A DNA stretch of 5,429 bases from Methylovulum sp. GTDB lineage: Bacteria > Pseudomonadota > Gammaproteobacteria > Methylococcales > Methylomonadaceae. The notes beneath the pieces were generated by a model. It did no database searches. It was not told the origin of the DNA and worked only from the letters and a program-made list of their open reading frames with translations. Location of the stretch: assembly GCA_028713595.1 (NCBI GenBank), contig JAQTNZ010000214.1:1-5429 (forward strand), in the 5' to 3' direction. Each line of letters begins with the position of its first letter. Position 1 is the stretch's first letter. Positions 1-5,429 of this stretch are shown in pieces. The position numbers and the translations under genes were made by a program.

Positions 1-2045
1 AGGGTCGGGTAGCTATGTATCGTGCCTAAGATTTTATTTAAGCCTAGGTTATGGGTCATAGCCAAGACAAATTCGGCCAGCAATTCGCCTGCCTGTTCGC
101 CGACAATGGTCACGCCCAAGATTTTGTCTTTGCCAGGTACGGTCAAGACTTTGACAAAACCTTGCGCCACGCCATCGGTGATCGCCCTGTCCAGTTCCTT
201 TAGCGGATAAGTGCTGACTTCGTAAGCAATGCCTTGGGCTTGTGCGTTTTGTTCGTTAAGCCCCACCCGCGCCACTTCGGGGTCGATAAACGTAGCGCAG
301 GGGATGGCGGAGTAATTGGTGCGGAATTTTTTGACTTCGCCAAACAGGGCGTTGACAGCGGCATACCACGCTTGATGCGCCGCCGTGTGGGTAAACTGAT
401 AAGGGCCTGCGACATCGCCACACGCGTAGATATTAGGGAAATTGGTGGCTTGGAAAGCGTTGACGGCGATGGTCTGTTTATCCGACAAGCGGATGCCCAG
501 TTCTTCCGCGCCAAACCCCGATACATTGGCGCTACGGCCTAGGGCAATTAAAACTTCATCGAAAGCAATGCGGCGGGTTTCGCCTTGATAATCGGCGATG
601 AGGATTTTTTCGCCCTGTTCACGCACAAAGGCCTTGGCTTCATGGCCGAGCAACACCTCTATGCCTTCTTGCCAGAATGTCTGTTGGATCAATTCCGACA
701 CCTCAGGGTCTTCCCGTGCCAATAAGCGTGGCAACACTTCCACTTGAGTGACTTGGCTACCCAAACGGGCAAAGGCTTGCGCCATTTCACAAACTATCGG
801 GCCGCCGCCCAGCACCAGCAGCCGTGCGGGTCGTTCCTGCAAATCCCAAAGCGTTTCCGAGGTCAGGAAGCCAATTTCCGCCAAGCCTGGAATCGGTGGT
901 ACAAAAGGCTTGGCGCCGGTGGCTATGATAATGGCGCGGGTGCTGATGACTTGGCTATCGCTGCCATCAGTGACCGCCACCGACCACGGTGACACTATCT
1001 TGGCCGTGCCATTAATGACGTTTACGCCCAGTGTCCGGTAACGCTCTGGTGAATCATGGGGGGCGATGGCCTGTATTGCGGCCTGTACCCGTGCCATGAC
1101 GGCGGCAAAATCGACTGTCACGGCTTGGCTGCGGATGCCAAACTCGGCGCTACGGCGGATTTGCGCCGCCGCTTTGGCACTGCGGATTAACGTCTTGGAC
1201 GGTACGCAGCCGGTATATAAGCAATCGCCGCCCATGCGCCGCTGTTCGACCAGCGTCACCTTTGCCTTGACCGCCGCCGCGATATAAGCGCTCACCAAAC
1301 CCCCAGCCCCTGCACCAATCACCAGCAGGTTAGTGTCAAAGTGGCTGGGCTTAGGCCACGCGTGGTAAATCTTCCGCGCTTCCAATACGCTGATGATTTT
1401 TCTCGCCAAAAGCGGAAATAGGCCTAAGAGCGCGAAAGAGCCGATTAGGGTCGGCGATAAGATGTCCGCCAACGATTCCAACTCACCTAGCTGCGTACCC
1501 GCATTGATGTACACCAGTGTCCCCGCCAACATGCCGAATTGGCTGACCGCATAAAATGTGCGGGTGCTGATGTTGGTCAAGCCCATCACCAAGTTGATGA
1601 CGAAAAACGGGAACAACGGCACTAAGCGCAAGGTGAACAGGTAAAAAGCCCCCTCGCGTGCCATGCCTTCGTTAACGGTTTTTAGGCGGTCGCCAAAATA
1701 GTCTTGGATTTGCTTTCTGAACAAAAACCGCGCCGCCAAAAAGGCCAGCGTCGCGCCGATAGTGGAGGCAAACGAGACAATCACCGTCCCCCACAGCAAG
1801 CCGAACAACAGCCCGCCCGCCAAGGTCATCACCGTTGCCCCGGGTAAGGACAGGGCGGTCACAATGATGTAAATCAGGCTGTACAGTAAGATGGTCAGCG
1901 GGCGATGCCCGTCACGGAAGGCGAATAGCTGGTGTTGTTGGCTTTTTAGCATGTCCAACGTCAAGTAATCTTGACCGCCGACAACAAAAAATACCGTGAT
2001 GGCGACTGCGATAAGGGCCAGTAACAGAATGCGGGAAGTATTCAT
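1..2045 (-). CDS. VTT-domain membrane protein fused to FAD/NAD disulfide oxidoreductase (3' partial)
   Basis: The frame is open from ATG at 2045 to the window edge: 681 full codons plus CT, so residue 682 must be Leu. Residues 1-220 form a membrane part: a hydrophobic segment at about 5-23, then a VTT/TVP38 core at about 50-190 with SLPGATVMTLAGG (66-78) and the hallmark LRLVPLFPFFVINLVMG (139-155). From about 238 it is a class I pyridine nucleotide-disulfide oxidoreductase: FAD-binding GAGAGG (244-249) with E267, redox cysteines C275 and C280 in GGDCLYTGCVPSK, a NAD-binding fold at 411-436, second FAD motif ACGDVAG (541-547), and a dimerisation domain from about 578. E436 ends the second strand of the NAD fold, which usually means NADH preference. 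Family members include lipoamide dehydrogenase and mercuric reductase; no HMA domain is present, and the natural substrate is unknown. A TAG lies in frame ten codons upstream, so ATG 2045 is the first possible start; no clear ribosome binding site is visible. I infer membrane-anchored thiol or quinone redox chemistry. Perhaps 30-40 C-terminal residues are missing. Confidence 0.93.
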   Translation of the reverse strand, partial: MNTSRILLLALIAVAITVFFVVGGQDYLTLDMLKSQQHQLFAFRDGHRPLTILLYSLIYIIVTALSLPGATVMTLAGGLLFGLLWGTVIVSFASTIGATLAFLAARFLFRKQIQDYFGDRLKTVNEGMAREGAFYLFTLRLVPLFPFFVINLVMGLTNISTRTFYAVSQFGMLAGTLVYINAGTQLGELESLADILSPTLIGSFALLGLFPLLARKIISVLEARKIYHAWPKPSHFDTNLLVIGAGAGGLVSAYIAAAVKAKVTLVEQRRMGGDCLYTGCVPSKTLIRSAKAAAQIRRSAEFGIRSQAVTVDFAAVMARVQAAIQAIAPHDSPERYRTLGVNVINGTAKIVSPWSVAVTDGSDSQVISTRAIIIATGAKPFVPPIPGLAEIGFLTSETLWDLQERPARLLVLGGGPIVCEMAQAFARLGSQVTQVEVLPRLLAREDPEVSELIQQTFWQEGIEVLLGHEAKAFVREQGEKILIADYQGETRRIAFDEVLIALGRSANVSGFGAEELGIRLSDKQTIAVNAFQATNFPNIYACGDVAGPYQFTHTAAHQAWYAAVNALFGEVKKFRTNYSAIPCATFIDPEVARVGLNEQNAQAQGIAYEVSTYPLKELDRAITDGVAQGFVKVLTVPGKDKILGVTIVGEQAGELLAEFVLAMTHNLGLNKILGTIHSYPT

Positions 2046-2132
2046 AGCGGCATAGGGTGCAGTGAAGTTATCCTACATTCTTACCCCTTTTCTGCGGCCT
2101 TGTCGAATGGTTTTTTTGAGAGGCAAACAAGA
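2046..2132 (-). promoter_or_regulatory. Intergenic gap with a weak candidate promoter for the oxidoreductase
   Basis: This 87-base gap separates the second GT9 gene from the VTT-oxidoreductase. On the minus strand TCGACA (complement of 2101-2106, 5 of 6 to the sigma70 -35 consensus) is followed after 17 bases by TAAGAAT (complement of 2077-2083), a poor -10 match. No stem-loop with a T-run is visible, so read-through from the glycosyltransferase genes is possible. The gap is long enough for independent transcription, which would fit the different function of the downstream gene. The promoter call is tentative. Confidence 0.2.
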
Positions 2133-3170
2133 TTATCTGCCGTCCTTATCATTTTCAAACCACGTTAATATCTGCTCCCTAACCTGTTCCGGCCTGATAG
2201 CCAGGATACAAGGGCAGGGCGTAAGGCTTTTGTCACCTTGGCAAGGGACGGAGCTATACAGTGTGGTTGCCGACCGTCCCATTGGCGACCATCTTTTGTT
2301 GATGCTGGGTCTGGATTGGAACAAGCCTAGGGTATGTAGCCCCACCGCCGCCGCCAAATGCAGCGGGCCGGTGCTGCCCGCCACCAAGCCATCGCATTCC
2401 ATCATGAGGGTGGTCAACTCGTCCAACGTCAGCTGTCCCACCGTATCCAGCACATCCGCCGTCAAGGCGGGTGTGTTTAGCAATGGCTGCAAATACTCCC
2501 GCTCCGCCGCCATGCCGGTGATCAGCCATTGGAAACGGTTGCGGTCAAAGGAAGCGATCAGCTCTGAGTACGCCGCCAAAGGCCATTGATGGGCTTTGGA
2601 GGTGATTAGCGCAGGATGGAGGATAATCCGGCGTTTGCTAAAGTCCAGCCCCAGCTTTGCCGCCAATGCCTGTTCTTGTCCCTTGTTGGGGGTGAAGCGA
2701 TAGAGTCCGGGTATGGCTTGTAAATCATTGGCGGCTATCCCCAAAGGTTTTAAGTATTCCAAATCCAGCAAGCGTTTGTTCAATTGCTTATAACAACGGG
2801 AGATGGCGACGGTATGGGTGCAAAGGCTCCAGTTATAATGCCGGTACCAAGAGCCGATGCGCATGGGTATGGCGGCGGCTTTGGCCGCCATACCTAGTTC
2901 TTTTGAGGTATTGGCCTGAATAAATACATCGATAGCGAGGCTTTTTAACAGTTCGGGCAAGTGTTCGGGATTGTCTGGTAGGCCATAGGCCTCATCAACA
3001 TCCATACAGCGTTTGGCAACCTCAACGGTTCTGGGGTGGGTTAAAAAAATAACGGTCGCTTCAGGATAATGGCGTTTGATCGTCGCGGCCATCGGCAAAC
3101 TGATGATCAAATCGCCTAAATGCGAGGTTTTGGCAATCAGTATCCGATGAAAAGCAAGGGCGGGTTTCAC
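2133..3170 (-). CDS. Glycosyltransferase family 9 protein (heptosyltransferase-like), second copy
   Basis: This 345-residue protein has the size and architecture of the ADP-heptose:LPS heptosyltransferase family (GT9, GT-B fold, cytoplasmic face of the inner membrane). The N-terminal motif is ILIAKTSHLGDLIISLP (10-26); D20 aligns with the catalytic Asp of WaaC-type enzymes. The nucleotide-sugar side includes RIILHP (181-186), WLITG (215-219) and CDGLVAGSTGPLHLAAA (259-275). The last resembles the family's D-T-G-x-x-H loop but with Ser before TG. Cysteines C310, C319 and C321 lie near the C terminus. It starts with GTG directly after the TAA of the preceding paralogue, with GGAG ten bases upstream; no ATG occurs nearby in frame, and this start puts the first beta strand at the usual distance. 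Stop is TAA at 2135-2133. It is translationally coupled to, and clearly homologous with, the gene before it. Donor and acceptor cannot be read from sequence: heptose is likely, another sugar possible. Confidence 0.93.
   Translation of the reverse strand: MKPALAFHRILIAKTSHLGDLIISLPMAATIKRHYPEATVIFLTHPRTVEVAKRCMDVDEAYGLPDNPEHLPELLKSLAIDVFIQANTSKELGMAAKAAAIPMRIGSWYRHYNWSLCTHTVAISRCYKQLNKRLLDLEYLKPLGIAANDLQAIPGLYRFTPNKGQEQALAAKLGLDFSKRRIILHPALITSKAHQWPLAAYSELIASFDRNRFQWLITGMAAEREYLQPLLNTPALTADVLDTVGQLTLDELTTLMMECDGLVAGSTGPLHLAAAVGLHTLGLFQSRPSINKRWSPMGRSATTLYSSVPCQGDKSLTPCPCILAIRPEQVREQILTWFENDKDGR
2866..2894. repeat. 11-bp perfect inverted repeat (hairpin) inside the second GT9 gene
   Basis: GGTATGGCGGC at 2866-2876 is exactly complementary to GCCGCCATACC at 2884-2894, with a 7-base loop. 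One wobble pair (2865/2895) and one further pair (2864/2896) could extend the stem. It lies in codons 93-102 of the second GT9 gene, encoding an Ala-rich stretch (GMAAKAAAIP). No T-run follows on either strand, so it is not an intrinsic terminator. It may be a by-product of Ala codons or a real mRNA structure. Confidence 0.5.
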
Positions 3171-4250
3171 TTAAGGTTTGCTCCGCGAAAACTCGGCATA
3201 GATTGCATCCAAAGCGGTTTTTAGGGTTATCGGCTGGATGGCCTGGGTGCAAGGGCAAACCGTCTTGTCCTTTCGGCACTCGTTACAGGTCTTATCCAAA
3301 GAAAAAATTTGCACATGCTTGCCTATGGGTTGCCAGCGCCCCGGATGTATCGGGCGCATAGGCGGGTAAATGCCCAGCGCGTGTTTTTGTAAGGCGGCGG
3401 CGATATGCAACGGCCCGGTGCTGCATGCGACCAAGCCGTCACAGGCGGCGACAAAAGGAATAAATTCCGCCAAGGTCATCAAGCCGCTGATGTCGGTGAC
3501 CCGCTCGCCCACGGCAGCCAATAACGGTTGCAAATCGGCTTGTTCGCTGGCCGTGCCGGAGATGAAAATTTGGAACTTATCGCAATCCAGCAGCTTTATC
3601 AAGCTGACATAATGGCTTAAGTCCCATTCCCTGGCGCTACCTCTGGATTTGGGGTGCAGGATCAGCTTGAACTTATCGGCAGCCAATAAGCGGGCAAATT
3701 GTGCGGGCAGGGCGGGCAAGCGGCTCATATCCACTAACTCGGCGATTTCAGGCAGCGAAAAATCATGATTGATGCCAAAAGGTTTCAGCAGTTTTAGGTT
3801 TAATTGCGCCTCATGTAACAATGAGCGGTTACGGCTAAGTTTGACCAGCTTATTGCAGTTTAGCCAATGGAACCAACGGTTGGTGGTGCCAATCCGCCAA
3901 GGTATTTGTAGCTCTTTTGCGCGTTTGGCAATGTTGGCCCGTGGCAAAATGTGCATCAGGCACTGGGGCTTTTCCCCCATTAAGGTGACGGGATGGGTTA
4001 AGAAGTCGTCCTTATCAATAAACACGTCAATATGCGGGCAAGATTCAATAATGGCTTGGGTATAGGCTGTGCCTATAAAGCCAATAATCATGTTAGGGAA
4101 ATGCTGTTTTAACACGGCTGCGACCGGCAGGGTCAGGACGACATCGCCTAGGCTATCCGTGCGGCTGATAATAATATTAGAAGGTATACGCATAAAAATA
4201 GGCTGGCTGTAATAAGCTGCTGACATGATTTTGTAAAAAATGTCCCTCAT
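3171..4250 (-). CDS. Glycosyltransferase family 9 protein (heptosyltransferase-like), first copy
   Basis: This is a 359-residue GT9 protein, expected at the cytoplasmic face of the inner membrane in LPS core or related glycan synthesis. Visible motifs are IIISRTDSLGDVVLTLP (26-42) with D36 as the likely catalytic base, a linker region with PWRIGTTNRW (117-126), KLILHPKSRGSAREW (195-209), FISGT (229-233) and CDGLVACSTGPLHIAAA (270-286). Near the C terminus, C322, C325, C332 and C334 form C-x2-C-x6-C-x-C, reminiscent of the cysteine-rich tail of WaaF-type heptosyltransferases. The start is uncertain: ATG 4250 gives an unusually long N-terminal extension, while Met20 (ATG at 4193, 340 residues) sits where family members usually begin; neither has a clear Shine-Dalgarno. 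Stop is TAA at 3173-3171, abutting the next paralogue's GTG. The STGPLH loop and tail cysteines match the downstream copy, so the pair is an old tandem duplication, each perhaps adding one sugar in turn. Confidence 0.93.
   Translation of the reverse strand: MRDIFYKIMSAAYYSQPIFMRIPSNIIISRTDSLGDVVLTLPVAAVLKQHFPNMIIGFIGTAYTQAIIESCPHIDVFIDKDDFLTHPVTLMGEKPQCLMHILPRANIAKRAKELQIPWRIGTTNRWFHWLNCNKLVKLSRNRSLLHEAQLNLKLLKPFGINHDFSLPEIAELVDMSRLPALPAQFARLLAADKFKLILHPKSRGSAREWDLSHYVSLIKLLDCDKFQIFISGTASEQADLQPLLAAVGERVTDISGLMTLAEFIPFVAACDGLVACSTGPLHIAAALQKHALGIYPPMRPIHPGRWQPIGKHVQIFSLDKTCNECRKDKTVCPCTQAIQPITLKTALDAIYAEFSRSKP
3181..3184 (-). promoter_or_regulatory. Ribosome binding site (GGAG) supporting the GTG start at 3170
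   Basis: GGAG on the minus strand lies inside the last codons of the upstream GT9 gene, ten bases before GTG 3170. It is the only Shine-Dalgarno-like match near this start. Together with the junction in which TAA is followed at once by GTG, it supports termination-reinitiation between the two GT9 genes. Confidence 0.5.
4209..4237 (-). promoter_or_regulatory. Candidate sigma70 promoter inside the N-terminal extension of the first GT9 gene
   Basis: On the minus strand TTTACA (complement of 4232-4237, 5 of 6 to consensus) is followed after exactly 17 bases by TATTAC (complement of 4209-4214, 4 of 6). Transcription would start near 4202, leaving roughly nine bases before the ATG at 4193. If real, it supports the shorter 340-residue protein made from an almost leaderless message. 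A chance match in AT-rich DNA is quite possible. Confidence 0.25.
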
Positions 4251-4347
4251 TGTGGCTTGCTAAGGCGATGAATTCTAGCGACTTATTTAAGTTTATTTCC
4301 ATTGTGCAGTTGTTGTCCTATGCAGGTAATATTAATTGGGCATAATT
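4251..4347 (-). promoter_or_regulatory. Intergenic region with a candidate promoter for the GT9 pair
   Basis: This AT-rich gap holds no gene. On the minus strand TGGAAA (complement of 4296-4301, 4 of 6) and TAGAAT (complement of 4272-4277, 5 of 6) are 18 bases apart. They would place a transcript start about 15 bases before ATG 4250. No terminator hairpin with a T-run follows the GT2 gene on the coding strand, so the GT9 pair may also be transcribed by read-through. Confidence 0.3.
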
Positions 4348-4356
4348 TCAAATTAT
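4342..4356. repeat. 15-bp perfect palindrome spanning the GT2 stop codon
   Basis: ATAATTT and AAATTAT flank a single central base, and the GT2 stop codon (4350-4348) lies within. As a hairpin it would be AT-only with a three-base loop and so weak. A T-rich stretch follows on the plus strand but not on the coding strand. It could be a protein-binding site or chance in AT-rich DNA. Confidence 0.35.
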
Positions 4357-5316
4357 TTTAAAAAACATTTTTAAGCAATATAAGCAACGTCTTATTTCAT
4401 TACGTTTTTTATACCTCAAAATTTCTCGCCGATATTTAAAAAACAAGCACATCCGTGCAAAATTATTTGCGATTGAATAGTTTTCATAGCATTTGCATAA
4501 GTTTTTAAAAAACTCTTTTTCTTCAGGCAAATAATCAGGGCATTTGTTATAGAGCAATGCGGCACGTTGCCTTGCTTTTTGTGCTTGCAATTGCGAAGAG
4601 CCTTTAGGATTGTTCTTTTTTCTGTCTTTTTTGTGAAACGCTCCAAATACATTGTTTTCATGACGGCGATATAAGACCAACACTTCATCGACAAATTTGA
4701 GCGAGTTGTCGAAAGTGGCAACAAAACCAAGCCAAGTATCATGCGATAGCAATAAAGGAAAAGGCATTGCGGCCATTGCAAGTTGTTTGGTGATTAGCAT
4801 GGCATGGCCTGGCGCTGACGCACCAACAGAATACATAATAGGTGAATTAAAGTTGGTAAGTGTTTTTGTGTCATTCATTTTTATGCCAAGAACTTTACCT
4901 GATCTATCTATAAAGGCAGAATTACAATATGCGATAGCGTGGCTGCCAATATGACTCACTAATATTTCAACTTTTGTGGGTAGCCATATATCATCCTGAT
5001 CGCAAGGCGCAATATAATCACCTTTGGCAAGTAAAAAGCCTTTTTCAAAATTTTTCTGATAGCCTATATTTTTCTCATTTTGAATTACCGTAAAGTTGGC
5101 ATGTCGGGTGGCATATTCATTAAGTATGGATATAGTGTTATCAGTAGAGCAGTCATCAACAGCAATAATTTCAATGTTCTTGTAAGTTTGTTGAATAATG
5201 CTATCGATTTGTTCGTGTAAAAAATGCTCCCCGTTATAGGTGGCTATAACTACTGACACCAATGGGGTAGGTAAGATCGTATTCATATTGTAATGCTGCT
5301 GTTTGAGGTTAATCAT
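4348..5316 (-). CDS. Glycosyltransferase family 2 protein (rhamnosyltransferase-like)
   Basis: This 322-residue GT-A enzyme transfers a sugar from a nucleotide donor, probably onto a lipid-linked or LPS glycan in the cytoplasm. The N terminus gives PLVSVVIATYNGEHFL (18-33) and IAVDDCSTDNT (51-61), where D54 and D55 lie in the nucleotide-binding region. CDQDDIW (105-111) supplies the DxD-type metal site, and HDTW (192-195) probably supplies the catalytic Asp, D193. YRRHENN (216-222) matches the closing motif common in rhamnosyltransferase-like GT2s. The tail from about 228 is strongly basic and Lys/Arg-rich, with no membrane helix, perhaps for contact with the membrane surface. ATG 5316 overlaps an upstream TGA as ATGA; Met11 (ATG 5286) is an alternative, and neither has a good Shine-Dalgarno. 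Base composition is much more AT-rich than the GT9 genes, which is typical of exchanged O-antigen or outer-core genes. The family is confident; the sugar is not. Confidence 0.93.
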   Translation of the reverse strand: MINLKQQHYNMNTILPTPLVSVVIATYNGEHFLHEQIDSIIQQTYKNIEIIAVDDCSTDNTISILNEYATRHANFTVIQNEKNIGYQKNFEKGFLLAKGDYIAPCDQDDIWLPTKVEILVSHIGSHAIAYCNSAFIDRSGKVLGIKMNDTKTLTNFNSPIMYSVGASAPGHAMLITKQLAMAAMPFPLLLSHDTWLGFVATFDNSLKFVDEVLVLYRRHENNVFGAFHKKDRKKNNPKGSSQLQAQKARQRAALLYNKCPDYLPEEKEFFKNLCKCYENYSIANNFARMCLFFKYRREILRYKKRNEIRRCLYCLKMFFKII

Positions 5317-5429
5317 TTTTTAGCTTTTAATTCCCAGAGAATATGGCTTAAGCTTTGTGGTTTGAATATGCTTTTTTTAAAATTATATAAGGATTTGGCT
5401 GTTGATTTTTCTGCTGTCAGTGTCGTTTA
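5317..5429 (-). other. AT-rich leader: open start-less frame and a TATAAT hexamer
   Basis: Reading on the minus strand, the frame from 5426 to the TGA at 5315-5313 is open for 37 codons and ends HILWELKAKK, but has no ATG, GTG or TTG, and is preceded in frame by TAA at 5429-5427. Its TGA overlaps the GT2 ATG by four bases, as coupled genes do. It may be the shifted 3' end of a broken upstream gene or chance. A perfect TATAAT (complement of 5382-5387) would start a transcript near 5375 for the GT2 gene, but no good -35 element sits 16-18 bases upstream of it. Confidence 0.25.

Noticed and set aside
234..1287. Several plus-strand and one minus-strand short open frames
   Set aside because: All lie within the oxidoreductase coding region, whose minus-strand frame is continuous and carries every expected FAD, NAD and redox motif.
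1..2045. Annotation as mercuric reductase (MerA)
   Set aside because: No N-terminal HMA metal-binding domain is present, the membrane domain is foreign to MerA, no mer genes are nearby, and the C-terminal cysteine pair cannot be checked because the gene is cut.
2062..2589. Plus-strand open frame of 175 codons
   Set aside because: It is antisense to the second GT9 gene and extends into the gap. Its composition mirrors the complementary codons and no domain is recognisable, while the minus frame has clear GT9 motifs.
3370..4065. Plus-strand open frames opposite the first GT9 gene
   Set aside because: They are Cys/Ser-rich shadow translations of a GC-rich gene with no recognisable motif or ribosome binding site.
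4342..4380. Palindrome followed by a T-rich stretch as a terminator
   Set aside because: The T-rich side follows only on the plus strand, where no gene is transcribed; the stem is AT-only and the loop too short to be stable.
4416..4954. Open frames of 121 and 85 codons overlapping the GT2 gene
   Set aside because: They are alternative frames of a gene with unmistakable GT2 motifs; their translations show no family signature.

Overview
The window comes from a Gram-negative bacterium, most plausibly a gammaproteobacterium. The main reason is two heptosyltransferase-type (GT9) glycosyltransferases, which fit lipopolysaccharide core or outer-polysaccharide assembly. Nothing in the sequence fixes the genus. 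All four genes lie on the minus strand, so transcription runs from position 5429 towards position 1. I see no rRNA, tRNA, CRISPR array or insertion sequence.

Layout in the direction of transcription: (a) 5429-5317 is an AT-rich leader with a perfect TATAAT hexamer and an open but start-less reading frame whose TGA overlaps the next ATG. (b) 5316-4348 encodes an AT-rich family 2 glycosyltransferase. (c) 4347-4251 is a 97-base AT-rich gap. (d) 4250-3171 and 3170-2133 encode two paralogous GC-richer GT9 proteins, the second starting with GTG directly after the TAA of the first. (e) 2132-2046 is an 87-base gap. (f) 2045 to the window edge encodes a large protein joining an N-terminal VTT (TVP38/TMEM64, formerly SNARE-associated) membrane domain to a complete-looking FAD/NAD disulfide oxidoreductase module. 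It is cut off by the window after 681 full codons, just inside its C-terminal active-site motif.

The three glycosyltransferases probably act in sequence on one surface glycan: the GT9 pair on the conserved inner part, the GT2 on a more variable outer sugar. The fall in GC content at about 4250-4260 suggests that the GT2 and everything upstream belong to a variable, possibly exchanged polysaccharide block. The VTT-oxidoreductase is probably a separate functional unit that only follows the glycan genes on the chromosome.

The most notable points are in the oxidoreductase: the membrane-domain fusion, a Val in place of the third Gly of the NAD-binding GxGxxG, and a Tyr where dihydrolipoamide dehydrogenases carry their catalytic His. 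In the GT9 pair, an STGPLH motif and a C-terminal cysteine cluster stand out; the cluster is complete in one copy and partly lost in the other. I found no convincing evidence of a wholly undescribed system.
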